This document shows, in pieces, positions 1 to 9,026 of a DNA stretch of 64,000 nucleotides; the stretch's first letter is position 1; each line of letters begins with the position of its first letter. Source of the stretch: PNON01 sp963757065 (GTDB taxonomy: Bacteria; Chloroflexota; Anaerolineae; Anaerolineales; Anaerolineaceae); NCBI GenBank assembly GCA_963757065.1, contig CAVWQC010000001.1, positions 496,001-560,000 on the forward strand, given 5' to 3'. A program made the position numbers and the translations under genes. The notes beneath the pieces were generated by a model, which worked only from the letters and a program-made list of their open reading frames with translations, made no database searches and was not told the DNA's origin.

Positions 1-346
1 TATGCTGACATTTTATACACAGGTGCTGGGCTTCAGTGTGAAAATCAATATGGGTCAATATGTTGAACTGGAGAATGATGGTGTCCGGTTTGCGATCTGC
101 GATCGTGAGATCATGTTGAAAGCAACCAGCAATGCGACCTACTTAAGAACTCCTGACGGACAAGCTTTTGAACTTGCTTTCCCGTGTGATTCACCAGAAG
201 AAGTCAACCGTACATATGAGTGGATCGTCAGCAAGGGAGCCAAACCAATCCAACCCCCTGCTTCCATGGAGTGGGGTCAACAAACTGCATTTTTCGCGGA
301 TCCCGATGGAAATATTCACGAATTATTCTCTGAAATCAAAAGTTAA
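1..346 (+). CDS. VOC-family (glyoxalase/bleomycin-resistance fold) protein, 5' truncated by window edge
   Basis: The visible 114 residues form most of a single vicinal-oxygen-chelate domain. They begin in the 'FYTQVLGF' segment that normally lies about 15-20 residues into such proteins, and end with the typical 'FFADPDGNIHELF' strand that supplies a metal-ligand Glu. The ATG at position 2 is therefore probably internal and the true start lies before the window. VOC proteins include glyoxalase I, antibiotic-binding proteins and many uncharacterised metal enzymes, and nothing here decides between these. The gene ends 19 bases before the response-regulator gene on the same strand, so the two may be cotranscribed. 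Confidence 0.75.
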   Translation, partial: MLTFYTQVLGFSVKINMGQYVELENDGVRFAICDREIMLKATSNATYLRTPDGQAFELAFPCDSPEEVNRTYEWIVSKGAKPIQPPASMEWGQQTAFFADPDGNIHELFSEIKS

Positions 347-365
347 CTGCCGGAGAAGATGAATA

Positions 366-740
366 ATGACTCCAGAACGCATTTTAGTGATCGATGATGA
401 CCGCAATATATGTAATATCATGAAATTTGCATTGGAGTCTTCCGGGTACACCGCTGAAACAGCCTATGATCCCAGGGATGGAATGGCAAAAGCATGCAGT
501 AATCCACCGGCTTTGATCCTGCTAGATTACAACATGCCAGGAAAAGACGGCCTCACCCTGATGAAAGATTTCCGCACCATTCCGGATCTCGAAAATGTAC
601 CCATAATTTTCGTCACCGCCCTAAGTATGCCGGAAATTGTTACCGCGGCTCTCACTGGTGGAGTAGCTGGCTATCTCGTCAAACCCTTTGCTTTAAAAGC
701 GTTATTAGATGCTGTAGAAACCGGCTTGAAAAAGAAGTGA
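366..740 (+). CDS. Single-domain response regulator (CheY-like receiver)
   Basis: A 124-residue protein that is only a receiver domain. It has the acidic pocket D10-D12, phospho-acceptor D54 in 'LLDYNMPGKDG', the switch Thr84 and the conserved Lys106 in 'YLVKPF'. There is no output domain, so it should act by protein-protein contact or inside a phosphorelay. No histidine kinase is adjacent. A purine-rich GGAGA sits upstream of the ATG. The stop codon abuts the stop codon of the convergent SDR gene with no space for a separate terminator. Confidence 0.9.
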   Translation: MTPERILVIDDDRNICNIMKFALESSGYTAETAYDPRDGMAKACSNPPALILLDYNMPGKDGLTLMKDFRTIPDLENVPIIFVTALSMPEIVTAALTGGVAGYLVKPFALKALLDAVETGLKKK

Positions 741-1592
741 TCACGCGAATGGGGCTAGCAGCTTTTCAGTTTCATCCCGCAACCGTAAAGCCACATCCTT
801 GTCATACGATTCTTTTGAAGATTTAACCGCTTTGCATTTATCAAAGAACTTGCCTGTGACTCCCTCAACTTCAGGGGATGAAGACAGGAATATGCTTGTT
901 TTCGCACCTTCACGGCAATCGATTGCACCAAGATGAAATAACTTGAAGATCGGCACCATGATTCCGCCGTTACTTTTTCCAAAATTAGAAGCGACAAACC
1001 CGGGGTGAAGTGCATTCACAGTTATCCCGGTCCCCGCCAACCTTCCTGCCAGTTCGTAGGTAAATAACACATTCATCAATTTTGATGCACTATACACCCG
1101 CATCGAGCTGTAATTATTGGACTGAAGATCAGAGAAATTGATATGGCCAGAATAATGAGCGGAGGAAGATACATTCACGATTCGGGCTTTTGGAGTGGAT
1201 TTTATGAGATCAAGCAGTAACCTGGTAAGCAGGAAGTAATTGATGTGATTTAGTGCAAAGGACATTTCAAAGCCATCAACACTGACTTTCCGGGTCATAA
1301 AGATCGCCCCGGCATTATTTAATAGCACATCAAGATGATCCAGTTTTGATAGGATCAAACGGGATACATCTTTTATCGAAGTAATACTGGAAAGATCAGC
1401 AATAAAGTAATCAACCTTGTCATTTCCAGTTGACTGTTTTATATCTTCCACAGCCATTTTTGATTTTGACTCATCACGGCCAACTATCCAAACAGATGCA
1501 CCCATATCGGCCAGTCCTCTGGCGGACTCCAAACCAATACCTGTCGACCCACCTGTTACGATGATATTTTTATTCTGCAATAGATTTTGCAC
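741..1592 (-). CDS. Short-chain dehydrogenase/reductase (retinol dehydrogenase-like)
   Basis: Classical SDR of 283 residues. The NAD(P)-binding motif TGGSTGIG is at residues 13-20, NNAG at 92-95, the catalytic Ser lies in 'NVSSSA', and the YSASK catalytic Tyr-Lys pair is near residue 165. The layout (GMSFALNHINYFLLT-like helix, long substrate loop) resembles the retinol dehydrogenase/protochlorophyllide-reductase-like SDR group; the substrate cannot be told. An upstream in-frame ATG at 1649 exists, but I prefer the GTG at 1592 because AAAGGAGA lies about nine bases before it and the Rossmann fold then starts at the usual place. With this start the gene overlaps the methyltransferase upstream by 23 bases, suggesting coupled translation. 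Confidence 0.88.
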   Translation of the reverse strand: MQNLLQNKNIIVTGGSTGIGLESARGLADMGASVWIVGRDESKSKMAVEDIKQSTGNDKVDYFIADLSSITSIKDVSRLILSKLDHLDVLLNNAGAIFMTRKVSVDGFEMSFALNHINYFLLTRLLLDLIKSTPKARIVNVSSSAHYSGHINFSDLQSNNYSSMRVYSASKLMNVLFTYELAGRLAGTGITVNALHPGFVASNFGKSNGGIMVPIFKLFHLGAIDCREGAKTSIFLSSSPEVEGVTGKFFDKCKAVKSSKESYDKDVALRLRDETEKLLAPFA

Positions 1593-2190
1593 GTAAGGTT
1601 TCTCCTTTGGATATTGAACATAACCAGCCGTTAACAGTCTCCTCGTCATGGCCGGTTTCGTAGAGAATTTCCCTGATATATTTTATGCAAAAATCTTGAG
1701 GGAAATTGTGTTCGATTACTTTTATAACATCACTCTCCGACCGGACTGTCAAATTTCCAGTAGTCGAAGTAATGATCAATACGATTGAACCACCAGGTTC
1801 CAGCAAAGGAACCATCGATCTGGTATAGTTTTCTCTCTCTTCATTTGGGATCGTTTGAAAAGTATGATTATCGATAATGTTATTAAAAGATTCATTTATC
1901 AGACCCAGATTGTGGGGGATAAAATGCTTGAACCGTGCACAAATTCCACGCCTAGCCAGCATAACCTCGGATTTCTGTTTTGCTATTAGAATAGCCTCTT
2001 TGGAGGGATCGATTCCCAGGGTGGGATGCCCTGCGCCGGCGATATGAAGTGAGTTTTCCCCGGTTCCGCATCCGATCTCCAAAACTTTACCCTGAATCTC
2101 ACCTGAATCAACCAATTCGATTATGATATTCTGAGGTTTACCAGTATCATGGTGGAGGATAGTCTCATTTACTTTACTAGATTCAGTCAT
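1570..2190 (-). CDS. Class I SAM-dependent methyltransferase
   Basis: A 206-residue protein with SAM-binding motif I 'VLEIGCGTGENSLHIA' near residues 36-51, followed by the acidic 'GIDPSKEAI' strand (motif II) and a 'FNNIIDNHTFQTIPNEER' region (motif III/IV area), typical of the Methyltransf_11/25 type. The substrate is unknown. A GAGGTG ribosome-binding site precedes the ATG. It is the first gene of a two-gene minus-strand unit with the SDR. The short C-terminal tail (after 'NGWLCSI') encodes part of the SDR translation-initiation region. Confidence 0.85.
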   Translation of the reverse strand: MTESSKVNETILHHDTGKPQNIIIELVDSGEIQGKVLEIGCGTGENSLHIAGAGHPTLGIDPSKEAILIAKQKSEVMLARRGICARFKHFIPHNLGLINESFNNIIDNHTFQTIPNEERENYTRSMVPLLEPGGSIVLIITSTTGNLTVRSESDVIKVIEHNFPQDFCIKYIREILYETGHDEETVNGWLCSISKGETLRAKSIAE

Positions 2191-2306
2191 TTACACCTCA
2201 TATGACAACATAAAAAAACCTATATTTTCCAGTATTCCATGTATTATACTGGAGCTAAATAAATCCAAATTACCTGGATGGAAATCTTAGCGAATTATTC
2301 TCTTGT

Positions 2307-2312
2307 TATAAG
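2307..2312 (+). promoter_or_regulatory. -10-like box just ahead of the RCC1 lipoprotein gene
   Basis: TATAAG ends nine bases before the preferred ATG at 2322, with no ribosome-binding site between. This placement would give a leaderless or nearly leaderless transcript. No good -35 hexamer is seen at the usual distance. Confidence 0.3.
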
Positions 2313-2321
2313 ATGCACTTT

Positions 2322-3599
2322 ATGAAAAAAAGTTATGCAACTCTCATTTTAGTATTGTTTCTTACAGCTTGTTTCCCATCGGGGAGCCTGGATAAGTCTA
2401 CGGCAACCAGCACTTCTATAGTTACACCTACTTCTTCAGTGGTACCATCCTTCCGACCTTCAAACACACCCATACCAACAAATATTCCGGTTTTGACTGC
2501 CACGCCATATCCAACAGTTCAGCCGCAGATATCAGCAGGCGATTATCACACTTGTTATTTATCCTCCTCCGGCAGAGTAAAATGCTGGGGGTGGAACCAA
2601 TTTGGTCAGACCAGCCATAAAAGCAGCCCGGAACAATTGATGTCGACCGATTGGATCAATCTAGACGGGTTGGTTCAGGTGTCTGCGGGTGGATACCATA
2701 CCTGTGCTGTGAATGTGGACCACCAGGTTTACTGCTGGGGCAGGAACAACATGGGTCAGCTTGGAAACGATTCGACAACAGATTCTTCAGTCCCTGTTTT
2801 AGTCCGAGGTTTGGAGGGAATCAAGATAGACTCGGTCGTTAGTGGTTCGTTACATACCTGCGCATATGAAAATAAGGGACGAGCCTGGTGTTGGGGTTCA
2901 AATAGAGATGGCAAGCTTGGCGCAGGTATAGAAGATGTATTTTCTCCCATCCCTGTACTTGTCTTGGAACCGGTTGATCAAGTGACCAGCTTATCGGTTG
3001 GTGCTACATTTACCTGCGCGGCTGGAGGTACTGGTCAGACCTGGTGTTGGGGAGATGGTAGTTCCGGCCAGACAGGGAACAAAATATATCATAGTAGCCC
3101 ATTACCGCAAGAGATCGCAAAAAATATTCCAGAAATTGACCACATATCCTCCGGCTGGTTCCATACCTGTGCATTAAGCATCAGCGGTGAAATTTCTTGC
3201 TGGGGAAAAAATTATGAAGGTGAACTGGGCAATAGCTCGGCAGTCTCTCGAGCTGAAGCAGTAACGATCAGCGGGGTGCATACCAAGACGGGAGTAAGTC
3301 TTTTGGCCGCCGGAGGAAGATCCACGTGTGCTGCCACGCTTGATCACCTGGTCTATTGCTGGGGAAAAAATGATTACGGCCAGGTAGGCGACAGAATAGC
3401 AAAGGATCAACTCTTCCCCAAACTAATAAACACCTCTGAATCAAAAATCATTAGCCTGACGCTTGGGGCAAGCCATGCCTGCTACCTTACAGAAAATAAT
3501 CAACTTTGGTGCTGGGGTGCCAATGACCACTACCAATTGGGAGTCAGTTCTCCGGCAATGGTAACCGTTCCAATTTTAATAGATATCCCACAAAAATAG
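2322..3599 (+). CDS. RCC1-repeat (seven-bladed beta-propeller) lipoprotein
   Basis: The N-terminus is a lipoprotein signal (short basic start, hydrophobic stretch, lipobox L-T-A-C), followed by a Ser/Thr/Pro-rich linker to about residue 70. Seven copies of an RCC1-type unit follow, each with a 'HTC...xCWGxNxxGQLG' core. Seven repeats make one closed propeller, and the Cys pair in each blade (HTC and CWG) is typical of bacterial extracellular RCC1 proteins. It is probably exposed on the outer face of the membrane; the ligand is unknown. I choose the second ATG (2322) because it gives a standard signal peptide (MKKSYATL...). Total length 425 residues. It stands alone, with its own intergenic regions on both sides. 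Confidence 0.87.
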   Translation: MKKSYATLILVLFLTACFPSGSLDKSTATSTSIVTPTSSVVPSFRPSNTPIPTNIPVLTATPYPTVQPQISAGDYHTCYLSSSGRVKCWGWNQFGQTSHKSSPEQLMSTDWINLDGLVQVSAGGYHTCAVNVDHQVYCWGRNNMGQLGNDSTTDSSVPVLVRGLEGIKIDSVVSGSLHTCAYENKGRAWCWGSNRDGKLGAGIEDVFSPIPVLVLEPVDQVTSLSVGATFTCAAGGTGQTWCWGDGSSGQTGNKIYHSSPLPQEIAKNIPEIDHISSGWFHTCALSISGEISCWGKNYEGELGNSSAVSRAEAVTISGVHTKTGVSLLAAGGRSTCAATLDHLVYCWGKNDYGQVGDRIAKDQLFPKLINTSESKIISLTLGASHACYLTENNQLWCWGANDHYQLGVSSPAMVTVPILIDIPQK

Positions 3600-3601
3600 G
3601 T

Positions 3602-3629
3602 TTGAATTACCCCATAGTTATTGTATGAT
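3602..3629 (+). promoter_or_regulatory. Putative sigma-70-type promoter for proC-sbcDC
   Basis: TTGAAT at 3602-3607 and TATGAT at 3624-3629 are separated by 16 bases. They lie 30 bases before the proC ATG, which has GGAG eight bases upstream. Inferred from consensus only. Confidence 0.5.
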
Positions 3630-3658
3630 TAACTATCTTTCAGTACGGAGTCAACATC

Positions 3659-4507
3659 ATGTTAAAGACTAAGAAAATTGCTGTTATCGGGTATGGAGTG
3701 ATGGGTGAAGCCATCTTATCCGGTTTGATCAAGAAGGGCGGTATTGACCCGCAAAATATCACTGCGTCCGGCCCTCGTGAAGACCGCCGACAGGAACTCA
3801 CCAATCGCTATGGCATTCAGGTTGTCAAAGAAAACCTCCAGGCAGTATCCGGTTGTGAGGTGATCATCCTCGCTGTAAAACCTCAAAAGATCCAATCTGT
3901 CATCAAAGGATTAAAGGGAAAAATACCTGCGGGAGCTGTTGTCATCTCCATCGTCGCCGGGGTTTCCCTTGAGCTCCTAAATAAAATGCTGGGGCATGAT
4001 GCAGTAGTCAGGGCGATGCCCAATACTCCTGCCAGGATCGGTGAAGGTATTACCGTGTGGACGGGTACTACGCACGTCAAACCGGACCAGCTTGAGCTTG
4101 CCCGCCAGTCCCTGCAATGCCTTGGAATCGAACTCTTTGTGGAAGAAGAATCTTATCTCGATATGGCTACTGCGCTTTCCGGTACCGGTCCAGCCTATGT
4201 ATTCCTGTTTATGGAAGCTTTGATCGATGCAGGTGTCCATATGGGTTTCCCGCGCCGCATCGCTGAGGAATTGGTTGTTCAAACTCTGCTCGGCAGTGTG
4301 GAATACTATAAATCCATGAGCGAACACCCGGCTGCCATGCGCAACCAGGTGACGTCACCGGGCGGAACATCTGCCGAAGCGCTGTATTACCTGGAAAAAG
4401 CAGGTTTCCGGACAGCCATTTCAAGGGCAGTGTGGGCAGCATACCAACGCTCGCTCGAACTTGGGGCCGGGCAGCACCGGATGATCAAAGAGAACGAAAC
4501 CAATTAA
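3659..4507 (+). CDS. proC: Pyrroline-5-carboxylate reductase
   Basis: Catalyses the last step of proline synthesis, NAD(P)H-dependent reduction of 1-pyrroline-5-carboxylate to proline, in the cytoplasm. The 282-residue length is normal for ProC. The Rossmann motif 'IGYGVMGEAI' is at residues 10-19, 'AVKPQ' and 'SIVAGV' follow, then 'RAMPNTPA' (NADPH/substrate contact). The C-terminal dimer domain carries the signature 'SGTGPAYVF' and 'TSPGGTSAEALYYLEKAGFR'. GGAG lies eight bases before the ATG. It is followed six bases later by sbcD on the same strand; there is no known functional link beyond cotranscription. Confidence 0.96.
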   Translation: MLKTKKIAVIGYGVMGEAILSGLIKKGGIDPQNITASGPREDRRQELTNRYGIQVVKENLQAVSGCEVIILAVKPQKIQSVIKGLKGKIPAGAVVISIVAGVSLELLNKMLGHDAVVRAMPNTPARIGEGITVWTGTTHVKPDQLELARQSLQCLGIELFVEEESYLDMATALSGTGPAYVFLFMEALIDAGVHMGFPRRIAEELVVQTLLGSVEYYKSMSEHPAAMRNQVTSPGGTSAEALYYLEKAGFRTAISRAVWAAYQRSLELGAGQHRMIKENETN

Positions 4508-4513
4508 AGCGCA

Positions 4514-5755
4514 ATGAAAGTCCTCCATTTCGCCGATGCACATATCGATATGGCAAACTATGGCCGGCACGATCCCGTGACGGGTCTGCCGCTGCGGGTG
4601 CTCGATTTCCTGAAGTCATTGGATACCATCATTGAAACAGCCATATCTGAAAAAGTGGATCTGGTGCTTTTTGCAGGCGACGCCTATAAAGACCGCTCCC
4701 CAGCACCAACCTTTCAGCGGGAATGGGGCAGACGAATTATGCGCCTATCCAGGGCAGGGATACCAACACTGCTGCTGATCGGGAATCATGATGTTTCTCC
4801 GTCCTCCGGACGCGCTTTTTCCTTCCAGGAATTTGATACCCTCGAAGTGCCGCATGTTCAAATCGTCTCCAAACCGGGTCTTCTGACACCGGAGCAACTC
4901 GAAGGTGTGCCTGTTCAGATCATCGCCCTGCCGTGGATCAACCGTGCTGCCGTCGCGGCTGCCCGCCAAAATAATGAAGAGACCGAAAAAGATGCCAACC
5001 AGTCACTCGTGGAAGTCTCGGTCGAATTGGTGGATAGATGGTTGACTGAACTTGACCCTGCACTTCCGACGATCTTATTAGCCCATGCATCGATCGAAGG
5101 TGCAATATATGGCGGTGAACGCAGCGTCATGTTGGGTGGTGATTTCACCCTGCCGCCTTCGCTGGTCAAAGATAAACGCCTTGACTACGTGGCTATGGGG
5201 CATATCCACAAGAAGCAGGATGTGAACAACGGCGCTCAACCTCCGGTGATCTATCCCGGCTCCATTGAGCGGGTGGACTTTGGCGAAGCCGCTGATGATA
5301 AATTTTTCGTGATCGCTGATGTGAATAAGAAGAACACCAGAGTGGATTTTCGCCAGCTCACCGGGATACGGCCGTTTATCACATGCGAAGTGACGATCAA
5401 TGACGACAGTCCGGTTACGGACCAACTGATCCAAGCCTTGCCGTCCAAAGAAAAACTCGCAGGTGCGATCGTGCGCCTGATCGCCAGATTTCCCCGGGAC
5501 AAACAATCACAGATCGACGAAAAGACTTTACGGGATCATGCCTCTTCAGCATTTGAATTTCATTTTGTCCCGCGTCCGGAGATGGATATCCGTGTTCGTC
5601 TGGCTGAGAACCAGGCTATCGCCGCTCTCGCGCCTGCAGATTTAACTGAAATCTATTGGAAAGGTCTGCATATATCCCCGGATGACATACCTCCGTTGGT
5701 GGATCTTGTGAAGCAGGTCATCACCGAAGTCACTGATGAAGGAAGTGAACTTTGA
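4514..5755 (+). CDS. sbcD: Exonuclease SbcD (Mre11-like nuclease subunit)
   Basis: Mre11-family calcineurin-like phosphoesterase of 413 residues. Metal-binding motifs are in the expected order: 'FADAHID' (residues 6-12), 'FAGDAYKDR', 'LIGNHD', 'LAHASI' and 'AMGHIHKKQ'. With SbcC it forms the ATP-dependent nuclease that opens hairpins and trims DNA ends and protein-blocked ends. The stop codon overlaps the start of sbcC by four bases, so the two subunits are translationally coupled as usual. No strong ribosome-binding site precedes the ATG; expression may depend on read-through from proC, which ends six bases earlier. Confidence 0.95.
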   Translation: MKVLHFADAHIDMANYGRHDPVTGLPLRVLDFLKSLDTIIETAISEKVDLVLFAGDAYKDRSPAPTFQREWGRRIMRLSRAGIPTLLLIGNHDVSPSSGRAFSFQEFDTLEVPHVQIVSKPGLLTPEQLEGVPVQIIALPWINRAAVAAARQNNEETEKDANQSLVEVSVELVDRWLTELDPALPTILLAHASIEGAIYGGERSVMLGGDFTLPPSLVKDKRLDYVAMGHIHKKQDVNNGAQPPVIYPGSIERVDFGEAADDKFFVIADVNKKNTRVDFRQLTGIRPFITCEVTINDDSPVTDQLIQALPSKEKLAGAIVRLIARFPRDKQSQIDEKTLRDHASSAFEFHFVPRPEMDIRVRLAENQAIAALAPADLTEIYWKGLHISPDDIPPLVDLVKQVITEVTDEGSEL

Positions 5756-8325
5756 TCCCCATCCGGTTGCAGTTATCCAATTTCCTTTCCTACCATGAGC
5801 CGGTGGATGTCGATTTTACACAACTGCACCTGGCCTGTATCTCTGGCCAGAATGGAGCCGGAAAATCCTCCCTCCTCGATGCCATGACCTGGGCACTTTT
5901 TGGTGAAGCCCGCAGTACCAATGATGCCCTCATATTTTCCAGCGCTGATACGGCTGAAGTAACTCTGGATTTTGAATATGAAAGTCTGGTTTATCGAATT
6001 GTGCGGCGAAAGCAGCGCAACAAAACCGGTGTGCTTGATCTTTTCCTGAAATCCGCATTGGAAGATGGCAACGCACAATGGAAACCGCTCACTGAAAAGT
6101 CCATTTCAAAAACCCAGGAAAGTATCGTCCGCATTCTGCGAATGGATTTTGATACTTTCACGAACGCTTCTTTCTTCCTGCAAGGCCGGGCGGACCAATT
6201 CGCGCAGAAAAATCCCACTGAACGAAAGAAGATCCTGGGCAGCATATTAGGATTGGATATTTGGGATGCGTACAATAAAAAAGCTGCTGAAAAAAGGAAG
6301 AAGCTTGAGACAGATCGATCCATGATCGACCTGCGAGTCGCGGAAATTGATGAAGAACTGAATGAAGAGACCACGCGAAAAGCGCGATTCGAGGAATTAA
6401 ACCAGTCATTGATCCAATTCTCCCAACAAAAGAAAAGCCTGGAGAGCTCTCTCAACAGTTTACGGCTGTTGGATGGTATGTTGAAAGAACAAAAAAAGCA
6501 GCTGGAAACATTCAAAACCCAGTTGACAGCCAAACGGAAAGCATTCGATTCGACTGTTGCCCTGCTCGAGAAGCGAAAAACTGAACAGGCAGAAATGGAT
6601 CAACTGCTCTCCCGGTCAAAAGAGATCACAGAAAATTATAAAAAATGGAAGGAATTACGCACCTCTCTGGAAGCATTGGAAGTTCTCGCGGGAAAGTACC
6701 ATAAACTACGCGAAGAAAAAATTACTCCCTTCCTTGCCATTGAAAAAACCCGGAGTTCACTGGATCAGGAGTTGAAATACCTGCTGGAAACAAAAGCCAG
6801 TGTGGAAGGGCTATTGAAGGAAATTCCTGCAAGGAAAAAAGATTTTGAACATGAATTAAAACTCATAGCAGAATTAGGCGAACAAATAGGTCAAAAGCCG
6901 GGAATAGAACTCCAAAAAGAGGAACTGCGCCTGGAAAAGGAAGATATCTCGGCTGAAAATAAACGCTTACGGGCAGAGATGGATTTGCTTTCAGCCCGCC
7001 GGGATAATATGCAGTCCACCCACGAACCCACCTGCCCCTTTTGCGGACAGGATCTCAGCCCTGAACATCGTGAAACCCTCGTGGCAGAGATCGAAGCGGA
7101 CGGGAAGAAGCTGGGTGATGAATACCGCGAAAATCAGAACCGGATCAATAACATCGATACCCGCCTGAAAACCCTGGATGGTGAACTGCAAACCATTGCC
7201 AGGCTTGAAATGGAAAAACACGCCCTGGAAAGAAAAACCGATGTGACCCGCGCCTGGCTGGGTGACAGGGAGCCTGAAGTTGAGAAATGGGAGAACACCG
7301 GCAAGATCCGTTTACCTGTTGTGGAAGAAACTCTTCAGACTGAATCTTATGCGCTGGATGAACGATCCAGCCTGATAAGGATAGAAAATGACATCCTTGC
7401 CCTGAAGTACGACGCCGCTGTGCATGAGGGTCTGCGTAAACAGGAACAGAACCTGCGCAATATTGATGCTGAATACCAGAACCTCGAAAACACCCGCAGC
7501 GCCATCGCCCCACTCGAAAGACAGATCCACGACCTGGAGAACCAACAGAATTCTGCGAAAGAAGAGCTGGATGCACTGGAAAAAAGTACCCTGGATGCAG
7601 AAAACGATTATGCCAGCAAAACAGCGGGGATGCCTGACCTGGCTGAAGCAGAATTGGATTTCCGCCGCGCAATTGAACAGGAAAATGCTCTCAGGGATGA
7701 CACAGCCGCTGCCCGTCAGAAGGTGGAAGTGCTTGGATCTTTGCGGATAAAAAGAAAAGAGTTCCAGGGTGAGCGTGAATCAATTGCGAAACAGATCGAC
7801 CAGTATAAACAGCTCGAACGCGCCTTCGGGAAGGATGGCGTGCCTGCCCTGCTGATCGAACAGGCGCTGCCGGAGATCGAGAACGAAGCCAATGACCTGC
7901 TGGATCGCCTGACAGCCGGAGAAATGTCCGTGCGCTTTGTAACCCAACGGGATTATAAAGATAAAAATCGGGAAGATAAAAAAGAGACCCTGGATATCCA
8001 AATCAGCGATGCAACCGGAGTCAGGGATTACGAAATGTTCTCCGGAGGAGAAGCTTTCCGGGTGAATTTTGCCATCCGCCTGGCGCTTTCAAGGGTATTG
8101 GCTCAACGGGCGGGGGCTAGGCTGCAGACACTGGTCATTGATGAGGGATTTGGCAGCCAGGATGCGATAGGGCGACAGCGGTTGGTCGAAGCCATCAACC
8201 TGGTACAGGCTGATTTTGCAAAGATCCTGGTGATCACGCACCTGGAAGAATTAAAAGATGCTTTTCCTTCCCGGATCGAGGTGGAAAAGACAAGTGCAGG
8301 TTCGGTTGTCAGCGTGGTTGTTTAA
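5752..8325 (+). CDS. sbcC: Exonuclease SbcC (Rad50-like ATPase subunit)
   Basis: SMC/Rad50-type ATPase of 857 residues, at the short end of the SbcC range. Walker A 'GQNGAGKS' is at residues 32-39. Long coiled coils run about 170-700 around a zinc hook 'CPFC' at residues 428-431. The C-terminal lobe has the signature 'FSGGEAFRVNFAIRLALS' and Walker B 'LVIDEGFG', ending with the H-loop 'VITHLEEL'. The start is a TTG inside the sbcD stop (TTGA overlap), the only start that keeps the N-terminal beta strand 'IPIRLQLSNFLSY'. It ends two bases before the convergent kinase-like gene, leaving no terminator space. Confidence 0.96.
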   Translation: MIPIRLQLSNFLSYHEPVDVDFTQLHLACISGQNGAGKSSLLDAMTWALFGEARSTNDALIFSSADTAEVTLDFEYESLVYRIVRRKQRNKTGVLDLFLKSALEDGNAQWKPLTEKSISKTQESIVRILRMDFDTFTNASFFLQGRADQFAQKNPTERKKILGSILGLDIWDAYNKKAAEKRKKLETDRSMIDLRVAEIDEELNEETTRKARFEELNQSLIQFSQQKKSLESSLNSLRLLDGMLKEQKKQLETFKTQLTAKRKAFDSTVALLEKRKTEQAEMDQLLSRSKEITENYKKWKELRTSLEALEVLAGKYHKLREEKITPFLAIEKTRSSLDQELKYLLETKASVEGLLKEIPARKKDFEHELKLIAELGEQIGQKPGIELQKEELRLEKEDISAENKRLRAEMDLLSARRDNMQSTHEPTCPFCGQDLSPEHRETLVAEIEADGKKLGDEYRENQNRINNIDTRLKTLDGELQTIARLEMEKHALERKTDVTRAWLGDREPEVEKWENTGKIRLPVVEETLQTESYALDERSSLIRIENDILALKYDAAVHEGLRKQEQNLRNIDAEYQNLENTRSAIAPLERQIHDLENQQNSAKEELDALEKSTLDAENDYASKTAGMPDLAEAELDFRRAIEQENALRDDTAAARQKVEVLGSLRIKRKEFQGERESIAKQIDQYKQLERAFGKDGVPALLIEQALPEIENEANDLLDRLTAGEMSVRFVTQRDYKDKNREDKKETLDIQISDATGVRDYEMFSGGEAFRVNFAIRLALSRVLAQRAGARLQTLVIDEGFGSQDAIGRQRLVEAINLVQADFAKILVITHLEELKDAFPSRIEVEKTSAGSVVSVVV

Positions 8326-8327
8326 TA

Positions 8328-9026
8328 TTATCGGTGTTCCTGGCGTCGAATAAATAACTTGACCTGTTTTTTCAATTCTTCAAAAACACTCGGCACCGGT
8401 AAATTCGCATTAATCGTCTTGAACTTATATTCTTTCGCCATGCCGTCGAACTGCTCGATCAGCCTGGATTGATACACCACAAAACTGTCATATAAATTGT
8501 CAGCACAGCGAATATCCATCCCCGATTCCCAGTAATCAAAACCGCGTCCATTGATCATGCGGGTGATGATCTGGGGCAGGTCACACTTCAAGTAGAACAC
8601 GATATCCGGTTTGAGGGCGAACCCATACACATCGCGGGCCCATTTCGGGTCAGCTCCACGGACGATATCCCGGGCGATGACCGAAAAAAAGTATCGGTCC
8701 GAAAGCACATAAAATCCGGCTTTCAGTGCGGGGATGATCTGATTTTCCAGGCGGTCGGCGAAATCGGTGGCATAGAACAGGCTGAGCGCTTTCTTGCTCA
8801 TCGTATGGCCGCTCTTGGCAGCTTCCAAACCCGGTTGGGTCAAAGCAGAGCGGCGTAATCCGGTATCGGAAACTGCAAAGCCTTCATCTTCAAGCCATTT
8901 TCGCAGCAGTTGAATTTGCGTGGAACGACCAACGCCATCTGTACCTTCCAGCACGATCAATTTACCAGGCATGCCTTTATTCACCATATACGGAAACCCT
9001 GCACCAAAAAAGTTATTCTTTTTCAT
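8328..9026 (-). CDS. Thymidylate-kinase-like P-loop protein, second of a tandem pair, Walker A Lys replaced by Arg
   Basis: A 232-residue P-loop protein of the dTMP-kinase superfamily: 'LIVLEGTDGVGRSTQ' with R34 where the Walker A Lys should be, then 'SLFYATDFADRLENQIIPALKAG' and 'LSDRYFF' (the DRY/F motif of TMK). The TMK phosphate-acceptor motif REPGGT is absent. It resembles the upstream neighbour along its whole length, including a shared 'GMD...DN' segment, so the pair arose by duplication. It overlaps that neighbour by four bases (ATGA). Loss of the P-loop Lys could mean no catalysis, for example a regulatory partner in a heterodimer; this is inference. Automatic labels of dTMP kinase should be treated cautiously. 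Confidence 0.8.
   Translation of the reverse strand: MKKNNFFGAGFPYMVNKGMPGKLIVLEGTDGVGRSTQIQLLRKWLEDEGFAVSDTGLRRSALTQPGLEAAKSGHTMSKKALSLFYATDFADRLENQIIPALKAGFYVLSDRYFFSVIARDIVRGADPKWARDVYGFALKPDIVFYLKCDLPQIITRMINGRGFDYWESGMDIRCADNLYDSFVVYQSRLIEQFDGMAKEYKFKTINANLPVPSVFEELKKQVKLFIRRQEHR

Noticed and set aside
7145..7672. A 175-codon minus-strand open frame inside sbcC
   Set aside because: Antisense shadow of the SbcC coiled coil; low-complexity product and no start signal.
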